This document shows, in pieces, positions 17,210-28,145 of a DNA stretch of 64,000 nt. The translations under genes were made by a program, and so were the position numbers. This stretch comes from Sporisorium sorghi (lineage: Eukaryota; Basidiomycota; Ustilaginomycetes; Ustilaginales; Ustilaginaceae), in contig JALCCG010000081.1 in NCBI GenBank assembly GCA_023212695.1, positions 1 to 64,000 on the forward strand, written 5' to 3'. Numbering within the stretch: the first letter of the stretch is position 1; every line of letters begins with the position of its first letter. Under the pieces are notes generated by a model. It was not told where the DNA came from. It made no database searches and saw only the letters and a list, made by a program, of their open reading frames with translations.

Positions 17210-18508
17210 CTATTTATTGATAAAACCTTTGTAATGACGTTTGATCAATTGGCTTTCGATCTGCTTCATCGTGTCCAGTGCAACACCAACAACGATCAAG
17301 AGTGATGTACCGCCGATCTGAACCGTACGTGGAAGACCTGCAAGTGATCCGAAGAATACCGGAAGTACAGAGATCACGGCCAGGAACAGGGCTCCTGTCA
17401 TGGTCAAACGGGTCATAACCCGAGTCAGGTACTTCTCGGTAGCTTTACCAGGACGAATGCCTGGAACATAGCCGCCGTTCTTCTTCATATTGTCAGCCAT
17501 TTGATTAGGGTTCATCTGCACGAAGGTGTAGAAGAACGTGAAACCAATGATCATGAGCACATACAGCACCATTCCAAGCGGACTGTCATAAGCCAGGTTC
17601 GCCGTAATCCACTTCGCCCAACTCATATGTCCCCAGAAGCTGGCGAGAATGACCGGGAACTGCAGCAGTGACATCGCAAAGATTACCGGAATAACGCCTG
17701 CTCCGTTAATCTTAAGTGGAATGTGAGTGTTCTGTCCGCCGTACATTTTGTTTCCTACAACACGCTTGGCGTATTGAACGGGAATTTTACGGATACCTTG
17801 CTGAATGAATACAACACCGGTAATGATCAGAATCAAAATCAGAAGGATAATAAGACCTTTCAAAGTGTTCATGAACACTTGACCATCCTGAATGAAGTTC
17901 GATTCAATCGTTGTCCGAATGTGCATCGGAATACCAGCAGCGATACCAGCAAAGATAATGATCGAAATACCGTTACCGATTCCGCGTTCTGTAATCTGTT
18001 CACCCAGCCACATCAAGAACGATGTACCTGCGGTAAGCACGATTGCAATTACAACATAGTCGATAAACGTTGCTCCAGGAACCATTTCTGCGCCGTACAT
18101 ACGGTTAAAACCGACGGACATCGCGAAGGCCTGAATCAATCCCAATATTACCGTACCATAACGAGTAATTTGAGCCAACTGCTTCTTCCCGTGTTCCCCT
18201 TGTTTGTTCCATTCCGCAAACTTTGGAATGACGTCCATCGACAGCAACTGTACGATAATGGACGATGTAATATATGGAAATATCGAAAGGGCGAAGATCG
18301 AAAACTGCGATAGTGCGCCCCCCGAGAACGTGTTAAGAAGACCAAACAACTCGTTACCTGCCTGATTCGTCTGTGTAAAGACATCTTTGTTAACACCGGG
18401 AACCGGAACAAAGGATCCAATACGGAAAATAATCAGAACGAACAAGGTGAATATAATCCGTTTGCGAAGCTCCTCGACACGCCATATATTTTTCAGGGTC
18501 TTAAACAT
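17210..18508 (-). CDS. secY: Protein translocase subunit SecY
   Basis: A 432-residue membrane channel protein with ten transmembrane helices, the central pore of the SecYEG translocon. Signature regions include the plug after TM1 (LFGLLNTFSGGALSQFSIFALSIFPYI) and the cytosolic loops with NKMYGGQ and GIRPGKATEKYL. The ATG at 18508 overlaps the rplO stop by one base (TAATG), so translation is coupled. Its partner secE is at 45834 in this window. Confidence 0.98.
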   Translation of the reverse strand: MFKTLKNIWRVEELRKRIIFTLFVLIIFRIGSFVPVPGVNKDVFTQTNQAGNELFGLLNTFSGGALSQFSIFALSIFPYITSSIIVQLLSMDVIPKFAEWNKQGEHGKKQLAQITRYGTVILGLIQAFAMSVGFNRMYGAEMVPGATFIDYVVIAIVLTAGTSFLMWLGEQITERGIGNGISIIIFAGIAAGIPMHIRTTIESNFIQDGQVFMNTLKGLIILLILILIITGVVFIQQGIRKIPVQYAKRVVGNKMYGGQNTHIPLKINGAGVIPVIFAMSLLQFPVILASFWGHMSWAKWITANLAYDSPLGMVLYVLMIIGFTFFYTFVQMNPNQMADNMKKNGGYVPGIRPGKATEKYLTRVMTRLTMTGALFLAVISVLPVFFGSLAGLPRTVQIGGTSLLIVVGVALDTMKQIESQLIKRHYKGFINK

Positions 18509-18948
18509 TAGATCACCTCGGTTTTACCGCCGGCAGCCTCGATCTTCTCTACCGCAGATTGAGAAAACTTATTAGCTTTTACAGTCAAAGAAACGGTAAC
18601 TTCACCGTTGCCAAGAATTTTGATTCCGCTCTTTGTATTGTTAACAATACCGCTCTCAACCAAAACTTCTGGAGTCACTTCAGTACCTGCTGCAAAGCTG
18701 TTAAGTTCTTCGATGTTCACAATCGCGTACTCTTTCCGAGTTGGGTTTACGAAACCGCGCTTCGGAAGACGACGATACAATGGGTTCTGTCCACCTTCGA
18801 AACCTGGACGTACACCACCGCCGGAACGAGAGTTTTGTCCTTTGTGACCGCGACCCGACGTTTTACCCGTACCACTACTAGTACCGCGTCCAACGCGCTT
18901 GCGTTCTTTGCGGGATCCAGGTGCTGGGCTCAGCTCATGTAACTTCAT
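18508..18948 (-). CDS. rplO: Ribosomal protein L15
   Basis: A 146-residue large-subunit protein. The Gly-rich, basic N-terminal third ([20 protein letters not shown]) and [18 protein letters not shown] are characteristic. The start is ATG 18948, with AAGGAGG 11 nt upstream; a GTG further 5' (18960) overlaps that ribosome binding site and is rejected. It is the gene before secY in the spc cluster. Confidence 0.97.
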   Translation of the reverse strand: MKLHELSPAPGSRKERKRVGRGTSSGTGKTSGRGHKGQNSRSGGGVRPGFEGGQNPLYRRLPKRGFVNPTRKEYAIVNIEELNSFAAGTEVTPEVLVESGIVNNTKSGIKILGNGEVTVSLTVKANKFSQSAVEKIEAAGGKTEVI

Positions 18949-18993
18949 CGTTCGTTGCACCTCCTTAATATGTCCGGGAAAAACAACCCGGGA

Positions 18994-19179
18994 TTAACCT
19001 TCGATTTCTTTAACAGAAACCAGGTGATTTACTTTCTTGATCATTCCGCGAATTGCAGCGTTGTCGCTTTGAACAACGGAATGGTTGATTTTGCGAAGAC
19101 CGAGTGTTTTCACGGTTGCACGCTGATCTTCTGGACGACCAATCACGCTGCGTACGAGGGTGATTTCAAGTTTAGCCAT
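18994..19179 (-). CDS. rpmD: Ribosomal protein L30
   Basis: A 61-residue large-subunit protein of full length (short bacterial form), with the [21 protein letters not shown] core. GGAGGGAAT precedes the ATG. It lies between rpsE and rplO in the usual spc order. Confidence 0.97.
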   Translation of the reverse strand: MAKLEITLVRSVIGRPEDQRATVKTLGLRKINHSVVQSDNAAIRGMIKKVNHLVSVKEIEG

Positions 19180-19191
19180 GAGATTCCCTCC

Positions 19192-19689
19192 TTAACCCAA
19201 CAGCTCTTCGACGGATTTGCCGCGAAGCTTGGCAACATCTTCAGCACGCTTCAGGCGGGATAACCCTTCCAAAGTCGCATTGACCATGTTCATGGAGTTC
19301 GAAGAACCTAGAGATTTTGTCAAAATGTCGCCTACACCAGCCAGTTCGAGTACTGCACGAACAGGACCGCCAGCGATAACTCCAGTACCTTCAGATGCTG
19401 GCTTCAATAATACTCGGCCTGCTCCGAAGTGACCTGTTACGAGGTGAGGAATAGTGGTTCCAACAAGTGGAATGTGAATCAGGTTTTTCTTAGCATCTTC
19501 AATACCTTTGCGGATTGCATCCGGTACTTCGCCTGCTTTACCGATACCTGCTCCTACCCAACCTTTGCCATCACCGACAACTACCAGTGCACTAAAGCTA
19601 AAGCGACGTCCGCCTTTTACAACTTTAGCAACGCGGTTAATGTTTACTACTCTTTCAGTCAGTTCTAAAGTGTTAGGATCTACACGCAA
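19192..19689 (-). CDS. rpsE: Ribosomal protein S5
   Basis: A 165-residue small-subunit protein that helps maintain decoding accuracy. The dsRBD-like N-terminal domain includes [20 protein letters not shown] sequence and VGDGKGWVG; the C-terminal domain includes [17 protein letters not shown]. The start is a TTG at 19689 with AAGGAGG 8 nt upstream. Spectinomycin-contact loop residues look wild type. Confidence 0.98.
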   Translation of the reverse strand: MRVDPNTLELTERVVNINRVAKVVKGGRRFSFSALVVVGDGKGWVGAGIGKAGEVPDAIRKGIEDAKKNLIHIPLVGTTIPHLVTGHFGAGRVLLKPASEGTGVIAGGPVRAVLELAGVGDILTKSLGSSNSMNMVNATLEGLSRLKRAEDVAKLRGKSVEELLG

Positions 19690-19715
19690 GTCGTTTACCT
19701 CCTTTTGAAAATATC

Positions 19716-20084
19716 TTAGAATTCAAGGCCTGCCTCGCGAGCTGCCTCTGCAAGAGCTTGAATACGTCCATGGTACAAATATCCACCACGATCGAATACG
19801 ATCGATTTATGACCTTTGTCTGCAGCACGTTTTGCAACGAGTTCGCCGACTTTACGAGCAGATTCAACGCTTCCGCCGTTCTTAATGTCGCCAGCCAATT
19901 CTTTATCAAGCGTAGAAGCTGATGCCAAAGTCACGCCAGCCACGTCGTCAATCAGTTGAGCATAGATGTGTTTCGAAGAACGGAACACGTTCAGACGTGG
20001 ACGTTCAGCTGTGCCCTGGATTTTCTTACGGACACGCAGGTGTCTTTTCAAGCGAGCTTTGTTCTTGTCTTGTTTCGTAATCAT
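19716..20084 (-). CDS. rplR: Ribosomal protein L18
   Basis: A 122-residue 5S rRNA-binding protein of the 50S central protuberance. [16 protein letters not shown] and the C-terminal [26 protein letters not shown] are family signatures. The start is ATG 20084 after AAGGGAGGA, giving the usual MITKQDKN beginning; the reading frame stays open to 20171 without another ribosome binding site. Confidence 0.97.
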   Translation of the reverse strand: MITKQDKNKARLKRHLRVRKKIQGTAERPRLNVFRSSKHIYAQLIDDVAGVTLASASTLDKELAGDIKNGGSVESARKVGELVAKRAADKGHKSIVFDRGGYLYHGRIQALAEAAREAGLEF

Positions 20085-20196
20085 GCTTCCATTTCCTCCC
20101 TTCAGTTTTGCCTTAAGAGCTTCACTTTTAGACGCATCGGGTAAGTATGGGAGAAGAGGCAAGTTACCCACCAGGCGAATCCCCGGTTAGCTAACC

Positions 20197-20739
20197 TTAC
20201 TTCTTCTTACCAGCTTTACCTTCCTTACGGATAATGCGTTCACCTTCGTATTTAATCCCTTTACCTTTATAAGGCTCAGGCTCACGTACGGAACGGATCT
20301 TAGCAGCGTAAGCACCTACGCGCTCTTTATCGATACCGCGAACGGTGATTTTTGTGTTTACCGGTACATCAAACTCGATACCAGCTTCCGGTGTGATTTC
20401 AACTGGGTGGGAGTACCCCACGTTCAGAACGATTTTATCTCCGGATTTGCTTGCACGGTATCCAACACCGACCAACTCAAGGTTTTTCGAGAATCCTTCA
20501 GTTACACCGTTGACCATGTTTGAGACAACGCTGCGGGTCGTGCCGTGAAGAGAGCGATGTGTTTTGTTGTCGGAAGGACGAACAACATTGATCTCGTTGT
20601 TTTCTACTGTAATTTGCATGTCTTTATGCAGTTCACGAGTCAAGGTTCCTTTAGGCCCCTTAACAGTAATTACAGTGTTATCCAGTGTGACTTCCACACC
20701 ATTTGGAATAGCAATTGGTTTACGACCAATACGGGACAT
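20197..20739 (-). CDS. rplF: Ribosomal protein L6
   Basis: A 180-residue protein with two tandem L6 domains, located near the sarcin-ricin loop and the factor-binding site. The family start MSRIGRKPI and the C-terminal [15 protein letters not shown] motif are intact. AGGAGG lies upstream of ATG 20739. Standard place between rpsH and rplR. Confidence 0.98.
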   Translation of the reverse strand: MSRIGRKPIAIPNGVEVTLDNTVITVKGPKGTLTRELHKDMQITVENNEINVVRPSDNKTHRSLHGTTRSVVSNMVNGVTEGFSKNLELVGVGYRASKSGDKIVLNVGYSHPVEITPEAGIEFDVPVNTKITVRGIDKERVGAYAAKIRSVREPEPYKGKGIKYEGERIIRKEGKAGKKK

Positions 20740-20768
20740 TCATTACACCTCCTATCTTGTGACGTTGA

Positions 20769-21167
20769 TTACCATACGTAGCAGAGAACTTCTCCGCCAG
20801 CTTTGGATTGACGAGCTTCTTTGTCGGTCATAACTCCCTTAGACGTGGAGATGATCGCAATACCCAAACCACCAAGTACACGAGGTACTTCGTTGCTCTT
20901 CGTGTAAACGCGAAGACCTGGTTTGCTGATTCTTTTCAGACCTGTGATTACGCGTTCGTTGTTAGAACCATATTTCAGGAATACACGAATGATCCCTTGT
21001 TTATTGTCTTCTACAAACTCCGCATCACGGATGAAACCTTCACGCTTCAAAATGTCAGCGATTTGTTTCTTAATCGTCGAAGCAGGCATTTCTACTGTTT
21101 CGTGGCGAACCGTGTTCGCGTTACGAATACGAGTTAGCATATCTGCAATTGGATCGGACATAGTCAT
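20769..21167 (-). CDS. rpsH: Ribosomal protein S8
   Basis: A 132-residue small-subunit protein that binds helix 21 of 16S rRNA. It begins [17 protein letters not shown], the usual start in Bacillus-type S8, and ends with the [26 protein letters not shown] block. The first ATG (21167) is chosen because GGAGG is 10 nt away and the length matches the 132 residues of relatives. Confidence 0.98.
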   Translation of the reverse strand: MTMSDPIADMLTRIRNANTVRHETVEMPASTIKKQIADILKREGFIRDAEFVEDNKQGIIRVFLKYGSNNERVITGLKRISKPGLRVYTKSNEVPRVLGGLGIAIISTSKGVMTDKEARQSKAGGEVLCYVW

Positions 21168-21200
21168 GTAGGATAAACCTCCTTCCCGTTTATAAACTTC

Positions 21201-21386
21201 TTACCAGCTTGCTTTTTTCACGCCAGGAATCTGGCCTTTATAAGCTAATTCACGGAAACAAATTCTGCAAACTTTAAACTTCTGCAGTACCGAATGTGGG
21301 CGACCACAACGTTCACAACGGGTATATGCCCGTACTTTGAATTTCGGTGTACGTTGTTGTTTAACTTTCATCGAAGTTTTTGCCAC
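21201..21386 (-). CDS. rpsN: Ribosomal protein S14, zinc-binding type (S14p/type Z)
   Basis: A 61-residue small-subunit protein. C24, C27, C40 and C43 (CERC...CRIC) form the zinc site, so this is the zinc-dependent paralogue that Firmicutes keep in the spc cluster; a zinc-free copy, if present, would be elsewhere. Good ribosome binding site AGGAGGTGTCAGGCTAAG before the ATG. Confidence 0.97.
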   Translation of the reverse strand: MAKTSMKVKQQRTPKFKVRAYTRCERCGRPHSVLQKFKVCRICFRELAYKGQIPGVKKASW

Positions 21387-21432
21387 TTAGCCTGACACCT
21401 CCTAAATAGTTTCGGAGAAAAGGACAACCGTC

Positions 21433-21975
21433 TTATTTTGCGAAAGGCATGCCCAGTTGAGCAAGCAGTTCACGGGATTCTTCGTCGGTTTTAGCAGTCG
21501 TTACGATAACGATATCCATACCGCGAACTTTATCCACTTTGTCATACTCAATTTCAGGGAAAATGAGTTGCTCTTTCAGACCGAGCGTATAGTTACCGCG
21601 TCCGTCAAATGCTTTGGTGGACACGCCTTGAAAGTCACGTACACGTGGAAGTGTAACGTTGAACAGCTTGTCGAGGAAGTAGTACATACGCTCACCGCGC
21701 AGTGTTACTTTCACACCGATTGGCATGTTCTCACGGAGTTTGAATCCCGCGATGGATTTCTTCGCACGGGTGATAACCGGTTTTTGACCAGCAATCAGCT
21801 GCATGTCGTTCACAGCGGAATCAAGTACTTTCGAGTTAGATACTGCGTCACCAACACCCATGTTGACAACCACTTTCTCGATTTTTGGTACTTGCATTAC
21901 TGTCTTATAGCTAAACTTCTGCATCAGAGCAGGAGTTACTTCGTTCAAAAAACGTTCTTTCATTCTTGCTGCCAT
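21433..21975 (-). CDS. rplE: Ribosomal protein L5
   Basis: A 180-residue 5S rRNA-binding protein forming part of the central protuberance and contacting the P-site t[17 protein letters not shown] and [24 protein letters not shown] are family markers. ATG 21975 has AAAGGAGG upstream. Located after rplX as usual. Confidence 0.98.
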   Translation of the reverse strand: MAARMKERFLNEVTPALMQKFSYKTVMQVPKIEKVVVNMGVGDAVSNSKVLDSAVNDMQLIAGQKPVITRAKKSIAGFKLRENMPIGVKVTLRGERMYYFLDKLFNVTLPRVRDFQGVSTKAFDGRGNYTLGLKEQLIFPEIEYDKVDKVRGMDIVIVTTAKTDEESRELLAQLGMPFAK

Positions 21976-22003
21976 GATTCAAGGACCTCCTTTCTCAACC
22001 GTC

Positions 22004-22360
22004 TTATTTATCAATAACTTCTCCGGATCTTTTTGCTACGCGAACTTTTTTGCCGTTGTCCAGTACTTTGTAACCGATACGGGTTACTTTTCCGCTCTTC
22101 GGATCAACGTGCATAACGTTCGATACATGGATCGGAGCTTCCTTCTCGATGATACCGCCTTGTGGGTTCATTTGGTTTGGCTTTTGGTGTTTTTTGATCA
22201 TGTTCACACCTTCAACCAAAACACGATTTTCACGAGGGTACGCTGCGATGACACGGCCTTTTTTGCCTTTGTCCTTACCGCTGATGACGATAACTGTATC
22301 ATCTTTTTTCACGTGCAGTTTGTTGCTATGGGATTCCAGAACTTTTTTCACTTTAGGCAT
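22004..22360 (-). CDS. rplX: Ribosomal protein L24
   Basis: A 118-residue assembly-initiator protein of the 50S subunit with a KOW motif ([22 protein letters not shown]). The C-terminal half is as in other Firmicute L24 proteins. AGGAGGTGTAACGA before the ATG. Between rplN and rplE in the usual order. Confidence 0.97.
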   Translation of the reverse strand: MPKVKKVLESHSNKLHVKKDDTVIVISGKDKGKKGRVIAAYPRENRVLVEGVNMIKKHQKPNQMNPQGGIIEKEAPIHVSNVMHVDPKSGKVTRIGYKVLDNGKKVRVAKRSGEVIDK

Positions 22361-22439
22361 TCGTTACACCTCCTATGACTAGCCAGTTCAACTATTTATC
22401 GGGTTCCCGAAAAGTTACGTCACTTTTTGGGGTGTTATA

Positions 22440-22808
22440 TTAGATTACTTCCGGAGCCAAGGAAACGATTTTCATGTAGTCTCTTTCGCGAAGTTCGCGA
22501 GCAACTGGTCCGAAAATACGAGTTCCGCGTGGGCTTCTGTCGTCTTTAACAACAACAGCTGCATTCTCGTCAAATGAGATGTAAGATCCGTCTTTACGAC
22601 GAACAGAACGTTTCGTACGAACGACTACCGCTCTTACTACATCACCCTTTTTGACAACGCCGCCTGGTGTTGCTTGTTTGACGGAACATACGATCAAATC
22701 ACCGATTTGAGCTGTACGACGACCAGTACCACCCAATACGCGGATACACATCAGTTCCTTCGCACCGGAGTTGTCAGCAACAGCTAAACGTGTAAATGGT
22801 TGAATCAT
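22440..22808 (-). CDS. rplN: Ribosomal protein L14
   Basis: A 122-residue protein forming an intersubunit bridge with 16S rRNA. It begins [27 protein letters not shown] and ends [16 protein letters not shown], both standard, so the gene is complete. It lies 36 bp downstream of rpsQ. Confidence 0.98.
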   Translation of the reverse strand: MIQPFTRLAVADNSGAKELMCIRVLGGTGRRTAQIGDLIVCSVKQATPGGVVKKGDVVRAVVVRTKRSVRRKDGSYISFDENAAVVVKDDRSPRGTRIFGPVARELRERDYMKIVSLAPEVI

Positions 22809-22844
22809 TTAAATTTCCTCCTTCCATCGAAAACTGATCATATC

Positions 22845-23111
22845 TTAGATGATAACCGCTTTTTCAACCACTTCTACCAGTCTCCAACGTTTGTCTTTGG
22901 ATAGAGGGCGAGTTTCCATGATTTTAACGGTATCTCCGATTTGAGCTTCATTGTTTTCATCATGCGCTTTAAATTTCTTCGTGTATTTAATGCGCTTGTG
23001 ATACAAGTCATGCTTCTTATAAGTTTCAACAGCTACAACAACGGTTTTATCCATTTTATCGCTGACAACCTTACCGATTTGCACTTTACGAGCATTACGT
23101 TCTTCGCTCAT
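22845..23111 (-). CDS. rpsQ: Ribosomal protein S17
   Basis: An 88-residue OB-fold 16S rRNA-binding protein. [34 protein letters not shown] contains the usual S17 core, and the C-terminal [13 protein letters not shown] follows. GGAGGCTAACAA precedes the ATG. Between rpmC and rplN as usual. Confidence 0.98.
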   Translation of the reverse strand: MSEERNARKVQIGKVVSDKMDKTVVVAVETYKKHDLYHKRIKYTKKFKAHDENNEAQIGDTVKIMETRPLSKDKRWRLVEVVEKAVII

Positions 23112-23155
23112 TTGTTAGCCTCCTTCCTGAATACAGAACAATCGTTTCTGTTTCA

Positions 23156-23353
23156 TTAACTAATCCCAAGTTCTCTTTCATGGATAACGGTTTTAGCACG
23201 AGCTATTTCTTTGCGAACATCACGAATCCGAGTTGGGTTATCAAGTTGGCCAGTAGCCAACTGAAAACGGAGGTTAAAGAGTTCCTCTTTAAATCCGGAG
23301 ATTTTTTGCTCGATTTCTGCAGTGGTTAAGTTGCGCAGTTCATTAGCTTTCAT
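23156..23353 (-). CDS. rpmC: Ribosomal protein L29
   Basis: A 65-residue two-helix protein near the peptide exit tunnel, a docking site for SRP and trigger factor. The start MKANELRN (ATG 23353) lies within the 3' end of rplP (11-bp overlap); GGTGGTGAAG upstream serves as ribosome binding site. The frame extends to 23377 but only inside rplP. Confidence 0.96.
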   Translation of the reverse strand: MKANELRNLTTAEIEQKISGFKEELFNLRFQLATGQLDNPTRIRDVRKEIARAKTVIHERELGIS

Positions 23354-23777
23354 TTGCTTCACCACCCACTTCTTCACGTTTCACAAACTTCGTTTTAACA
23401 GGCAGCTTGTGAGCGGCGAGACGCATCGCTTCGCGGGCGATCTCCTCAGACACGCCTCCAAGTTCAAACATGATTTTGCCTGGTTTTACAACGGCAACCC
23501 ATTTCTCAACGTTACCTTTACCGCTACCCATCCGCACCTCGAGAGGCTTTTGAGTAATCGGCTTATCTGGGAAAATCTTAATCCATACTTTACCGCCACG
23601 GCGAATATAACGAGTCATCGCGATACGCGCAGCTTCGATCTGACGGTTAGTAATCCAACCTGGTTCAGTAGCTTGCAAGCCAAATTCGCCGAAGCTTACT
23701 TCCGTACCGCCTTTAGCTTGGCCTCTCATATGGCCGCGCTGTTGTTTGCGGTGTTTTACACGTTTTGGTACCAACAT
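23343..23777 (-). CDS. rplP: Ribosomal protein L16
   Basis: A 144-residue protein that helps build the A site of the peptidyl transferase centre. [15 protein letters not shown] and the [18 protein letters not shown] and [12 protein letters not shown] segments are typical. It starts 2 bp after rpsC ends and overlaps rpmC. Confidence 0.98.
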   Translation of the reverse strand: MLVPKRVKHRKQQRGHMRGQAKGGTEVSFGEFGLQATEPGWITNRQIEAARIAMTRYIRRGGKVWIKIFPDKPITQKPLEVRMGSGKGNVEKWVAVVKPGKIMFELGGVSEEIAREAMRLAAHKLPVKTKFVKREEVGGEANES

Positions 23778-23779
23778 GA

Positions 23780-24445
23780 TTAGTTGCCTCCTTCCTGAGC
23801 AGCTTGTTTCTTAGCCGTAGGAAGAACCTCTCCACGATAGATCCATACTTTCACGCCGATACGGCCGTAAGTCGTATGCGCTTCTGCTGTACCGTAGTCG
23901 ATGTCTGCACGAAGCGTATGAAGTGGAACAGTTCCTTCACTGTAGCCTTCCGTACGAGCAATCTCGGCTCCGCCAAGACGTCCGCTGACTGATGTTTTAA
24001 TCCCTTTTGCTCCAGAGCGCATCGTTCTTTGGATTGCTTGCTTCAGCGCACGACGGAAAGATACACGACGTTCCAGCTGTTGAGCAATGCTTTCAGCAAC
24101 AAGAATTGCGTCCAGTTCAGGGTTTTTGATTTCAGAAATGTTGATGTGAACTTTTTTACCGCCGGCAATTTTAGTCACTTGTCCGCGCAGTACTTCTACT
24201 TCGGAACCACCTTTACCGATAACCATACCTGGTTTCGCAGTGTGGATCGTCACGTTCACACGATTTGCCGCTCTCTCGATTTCAATACGGGATACAGCGG
24301 AGTCTTTCAATTTATTTTTCAGGTATTCACGGATTTTCACGTCTTCCAGCAAAAGATCACCGAAGTCTTTGCCTGCATACCATTTGGATTCCCAATCACG
24401 GATAATACCGATACGGAGTCCTACTGGATTTACCTTTTGGCCCAC
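23780..24445 (-). CDS. rpsC: Ribosomal protein S3
   Basis: A 221-residue protein of the mRNA entry channel. The KH domain motif [13 protein letters not shown] is at about 76-88, followed by the C-terminal domain [18 protein letters not shown] and [12 protein letters not shown]. The start is GTG 24445 (MGQKVNPVG) after AGGAGGG. Standard place between rplV and rplP. Confidence 0.98.
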   Translation of the reverse strand: MGQKVNPVGLRIGIIRDWESKWYAGKDFGDLLLEDVKIREYLKNKLKDSAVSRIEIERAANRVNVTIHTAKPGMVIGKGGSEVEVLRGQVTKIAGGKKVHINISEIKNPELDAILVAESIAQQLERRVSFRRALKQAIQRTMRSGAKGIKTSVSGRLGGAEIARTEGYSEGTVPLHTLRADIDYGTAEAHTTYGRIGVKVWIYRGEVLPTAKKQAAQEGGN

Positions 24446-24458
24446 ACGTTTTCCCTCC

Positions 24459-24791
24459 TTATTTTTCAGCTACCACCAAAGTAATGTGGCTGGTGCGTTT
24501 ATTGATCCGGCTTGCACGTCCCATTGCACGCGGGCGGAAACGTTTCATAGTCGGTCCCTGGTTGACATAAGCTTGCGTCACAACCAATTTAGTTACATCC
24601 AGTGAGTAGTTATGCTCAGCGTTTGCGATAGCCGAGTTCAAAAGCTTCTCAAGAACTGGAGATGCAGCCTTAGGAGTGTGACGAAGAATTGCGATCGCTT
24701 CGCCGACTTGCTTACCGCGAATCAAGTCAACAACGAGTTGAGCTTTACGAGGAGCAATACGAATCGATCTTGCATGTGCTTTTGCTTCCAT
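24459..24791 (-). CDS. rplV: Ribosomal protein L22
   Basis: A 110-residue protein whose long beta-hairpin lines the peptide exit tunnel; the hairpin region ([24 protein letters not shown]) is unaltered in length, with no sign of macrolide-resistance deletions or insertions. Follows rpsS, precedes rpsC. Confidence 0.98.
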   Translation of the reverse strand: MEAKAHARSIRIAPRKAQLVVDLIRGKQVGEAIAILRHTPKAASPVLEKLLNSAIANAEHNYSLDVTKLVVTQAYVNQGPTMKRFRPRAMGRASRINKRTSHITLVVAEK

Positions 24792-24827
24792 ATGTTTAAC
24801 CTCCTCTCAAACAAAGAGCTTCATTAA

Positions 24828-25103
24828 TTATCTTCTCGTTTTCTTGTCGTCTTCATGACCTTTGTAAGTACGAGTTGGAGCAAACTCACCCAACTTATGT
24901 CCTACCATATCTTCTGTTACATATACAGGTACATGTTTACGGCCATCATATACACCGAACGTGTGACCGATAAATTGCGGGAAAATAGTGGAACGACGGG
25001 ACCACGTTTTGATCACAGCTTTTTTGCTTGCTGCGTTCATGTCCTCCACTTTTTTGAGCAGATATCCGTCAATAAAAGGTCCTTTTTTCAAACTACGGCT
25101 CAT
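24828..25103 (-). CDS. rpsS: Ribosomal protein S19
   Basis: A 91-residue small-subunit head protein that forms intersubunit bridges with S13. [12 protein letters not shown] and [31 protein letters not shown] are family hallmarks. GGAGGATTTCAAT lies before the ATG. Between rplB and rplV. Confidence 0.98.
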   Translation of the reverse strand: MSRSLKKGPFIDGYLLKKVEDMNAASKKAVIKTWSRRSTIFPQFIGHTFGVYDGRKHVPVYVTEDMVGHKLGEFAPTRTYKGHEDDKKTRR

Positions 25104-25176
25104 ATTGAAATCCTCCCTTCACCAAATTGTCTCGTTACCTTCGAGCCTGTCACGAAGTTATGCACTTAAACGCGCA

Positions 25177-26007
25177 TTACTTCGTGCGGCGGCGAACGAT
25201 ATATTTGTCAGAAGCTTTTCCTTTTTTACGTGTTTTGTAACCAAGGGTTGGTTTGCCCCATGGAGACATAGGCGATTTACGTCCGATTGGAGCGCGGCCT
25301 TCACCACCACCGTGAGGGTGATCGTTAGGGTTCATTACCACACCACGTACTTCAGGACGTTGTCCAAGCCAACGGCTACGACCAGCTTTACCGATTTTGA
25401 TCAACTCATGGTCTTGGTTACCCACAGAACCGATGGTTGCACGGCAAACTTTCAGGATGCGGCGAACTTCACCGGAAGAAAGACGAACAGTTACGTACTT
25501 ATCTTCTTTACCGAGAAGTTGAGCTTCTGTACCAGCAGCACGAACCAATTGTCCGCCTTTGCCTGGTTTCAATTCGATGTTGTGGATAACTGTACCTACT
25601 GGAATGTTTTCCAGTGGAAGTGCGTTACCGATCTTGATGTCAGCACCTACTCCAGATACTACTTGGTCTCCAACTTTCAGACCTTTAGGAGCGATGATAT
25701 AACGCTTCTCACCATCTACATAGTGAATCAGAGCGATGTTGGAAGTACGGTTCGGGTCGTATTCGATTGTAGCAACGCGACCTGGAATGCCGTCTTTGTT
25801 CCGTTTGAAGTCGATAATACGGTATTTACGCTTGTGTCCGCCGCCATGGTGACGAACCGTAATTTTACCTTGGTTGTTGCGGCCAGCTGTTTTGCTCAGT
25901 GGAGCCAGCAACGATTTTTCCGGCTGATTCGTGGTGATTTCTTCAAAAGTCGACACGGACATGTTGCGTCGAGCCGGGGATGTCGGTTTATACTTTTTAA
26001 TAGGCAC
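25177..26007 (-). CDS. rplB: Ribosomal protein L2
   Basis: A 276-residue protein needed for subunit association and peptidyl transfer. It begins [18 protein letters not shown] and has the C-terminal [22 protein letters not shown] block containing the conserved His near the catalytic centre. The start is GTG 26007 with AAGGAGGG upstream. In the S10 cluster between rplW and rpsS. Confidence 0.98.
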   Translation of the reverse strand: MPIKKYKPTSPARRNMSVSTFEEITTNQPEKSLLAPLSKTAGRNNQGKITVRHHGGGHKRKYRIIDFKRNKDGIPGRVATIEYDPNRTSNIALIHYVDGEKRYIIAPKGLKVGDQVVSGVGADIKIGNALPLENIPVGTVIHNIELKPGKGGQLVRAAGTEAQLLGKEDKYVTVRLSSGEVRRILKVCRATIGSVGNQDHELIKIGKAGRSRWLGQRPEVRGVVMNPNDHPHGGGEGRAPIGRKSPMSPWGKPTLGYKTRKKGKASDKYIVRRRTK

Positions 26008-26036
26008 TGAGTTTTCCCTCCTTACTTAAGAAATTC

Positions 26037-26330
26037 TTATTCAACCGATTCAAAGAACTCGAGCGGTTTGCTGTCTGGAGCCAAAGTTACGATTGCCTTT
26101 TTCCACTCGGTTGTGTAACCGGAATAACGGCCGTAACGCTTTGGTTTCGCAGGAACACGCATCGTATTCACGTTCGATACTTTAACTTTAAAAATAGATT
26201 CGACAGCTTGCTTGATCTCGGTCTTGTTAGCACGGATATCCACTTCAAAAGCGTATTTCAGCTCTGCCATGTAGTCGGCCGTACGTTCCGTGATCACCGG
26301 GCGCTTGATTATATCGCGTGGGTCTTTCAT
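26037..26330 (-). CDS. rplW: Ribosomal protein L23
   Basis: A 97-residue protein at the tunnel exit and the main docking site of trigger factor. [13 protein letters not shown], the [13 protein letters not shown] segment and the [26 protein letters not shown] region are typical. Its ATG overlaps the rplD stop by one base (TAATG), a coupled start. Confidence 0.97.
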   Translation of the reverse strand: MKDPRDIIKRPVITERTADYMAELKYAFEVDIRANKTEIKQAVESIFKVKVSNVNTMRVPAKPKRYGRYSGYTTEWKKAIVTLAPDSKPLEFFESVE

Positions 26331-26953
26331 TACGCGAGCACCTCCTCTACCTTCTGAACTGCTTCCTTCGTAATGATCAGTTGATCGTACGACAGTACGT
26401 CAAGAACATTAATGCCGTCAGCCGCTACGAATTTCACACCAGGAATATTACGTGCGGAAAGGGCTACATTATCATCATAGCTTGGAGCAACGATGAGAGC
26501 TTTACGGCCTACTTTCAGGTTGCTAAGAATGTTAGCAAACTCTTTTGTTTTCGGCGTATTCAGCGTCAGTTGATCCAATACGATAATTGCGTTGTCAATC
26601 ACTTTGGAAGACAATGCAGATTTAATAGCCAAACGACGGACTTTCTTAGGAAGTTTAAATGTGTAGCTGCGCGGAGTTGGTCCAAATACCACACCGCCGC
26701 CTTTCCATTGTGGTGAACGGATCGATCCTTGACGAGCGCGGCCAGTACCTTTTTGTTTCCAAGGCTTACGTCCGCCGCCGCGTACTTCAGAACGTCCTTT
26801 TACTTTGTGGGTACCACGACGAAGGGAAGCGCGCTGCAACAATACTGCGCTGTGCAGTACGTGCGTATTCGGCTCGATGCCGAACACAGCTTCATTCAAT
26901 TCTACTTCGCCAACTTGGCTACCGCTGACATTATAAAGTGCTACTTTAGGCAT
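26330..26953 (-). CDS. rplD: Ribosomal protein L4
   Basis: A 207-residue protein whose extended loop ([29 protein letters not shown] region, about 62-90) reaches the exit tunnel. It can regulate the S10 operon in some Gram-negatives; that is not known for Firmicutes. AAAGGAGG before the ATG. 26 bp after rplC. Confidence 0.98.
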   Translation of the reverse strand: MPKVALYNVSGSQVGEVELNEAVFGIEPNTHVLHSAVLLQRASLRRGTHKVKGRSEVRGGGRKPWKQKGTGRARQGSIRSPQWKGGGVVFGPTPRSYTFKLPKKVRRLAIKSALSSKVIDNAIIVLDQLTLNTPKTKEFANILSNLKVGRKALIVAPSYDDNVALSARNIPGVKFVAADGINVLDVLSYDQLIITKEAVQKVEEVLA

Positions 26954-26979
26954 TGTTTGTTCCTCCTTTCTTTAGGCGA

Positions 26980-27603
26980 TTATTTCTTCACCGTTTCTTT
27001 AATTTGAACGAAACCTTTTTTAGGTCCTGGAATGGATCCTTTAACAAGGATTACGTTACGCTCTGCATCGACTCTAACAACTTCGAGCTTTTGGATCGTA
27101 ACTGTTTCATTGCCCATGTGACCTGGCAGACGTTTTCCTTTAGGAACACGGTTTGCCTGGATCGAACCCATGGAACCTGGTCTACGGTGATAACGGGAAC
27201 CGTGAGACATTGGTCCGCGGCTTTGTCCCCAACGCTTGATTACACCTTGGAAACCTTTACCCTTGGAAATACCCGTTACGTCAACAAATTCGCCTTCTGC
27301 GAAGACATCAGCCTTCAGCTCTTGTCCAACCTCGACACTCGCGAGGTCAACACCGCGAATTTCGCGAACGTAGCGCTTAGGCGCAGTGTTTGCTTTTTTC
27401 GCATGGCCTGCTTCTGGTTTGTTAGATCTGTTCTCTTTCTTGTCAGAGAAACCGACTTGAATCGCTTCGTATCCGTCGTTTTCCAGATCTTTCTTTTGAA
27501 GAACAACACAAGGACCTGCTTCGATAACCGTTACAGGAATTACAATACCTTCAGGGGTAAATACTTGAGTCATTCCGAGCTTTCTACCTAAGATACCTTT
27601 CAT
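26980..27603 (-). CDS. rplC: Ribosomal protein L3
   Basis: A 207-residue protein that initiates 50S assembly and reaches the peptidyl transferase centre with its loop. [15 protein letters not shown] and the [22 protein letters not shown] segment are standard. ATG 27603 follows an AAGAGGTG. Between rpsJ and rplD. Confidence 0.98.
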   Translation of the reverse strand: MKGILGRKLGMTQVFTPEGIVIPVTVIEAGPCVVLQKKDLENDGYEAIQVGFSDKKENRSNKPEAGHAKKANTAPKRYVREIRGVDLASVEVGQELKADVFAEGEFVDVTGISKGKGFQGVIKRWGQSRGPMSHGSRYHRRPGSMGSIQANRVPKGKRLPGHMGNETVTIQKLEVVRVDAERNVILVKGSIPGPKKGFVQIKETVKK

Positions 27604-27644
27604 GTTGACACCTCTTTTCTCTTCTCTAATTCGTTATGCTGGTC

Positions 27645-28022
<378 letters not shown>

Positions 28023-28091
28023 TCATGGCAAAGGGGCCGGGTGTGTCGGTAACCTCTCACATCATCGCAACGTCGCAGAACAACATTCACT

Positions 28092-28120
28092 ATTATATAT
28101 AAAAGATAGGCGCATTGCAA
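28092..28120 (-). promoter_or_regulatory. S10 operon promoter (sigma-A)
   Basis: TTGCAA (28120-28115) and TATAAT (28097-28092) are 17 bp apart on the minus strand. The leader of about 130 nt before rpsJ contains short GC-rich stems, but no known regulatory RNA was recognised. This promoter probably serves the whole S10-spc-alpha gene block down to rplQ. Confidence 0.75.
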
Positions 28121-28145
28121 GCACTAATTCATATTTCATACGAGT

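Noticed and set aside
24988..26010. A 340-codon plus-strand frame
   Set aside because: Antisense to rplB and rpsS; composition is that of a frame shadow and the real genes opposite are certain.
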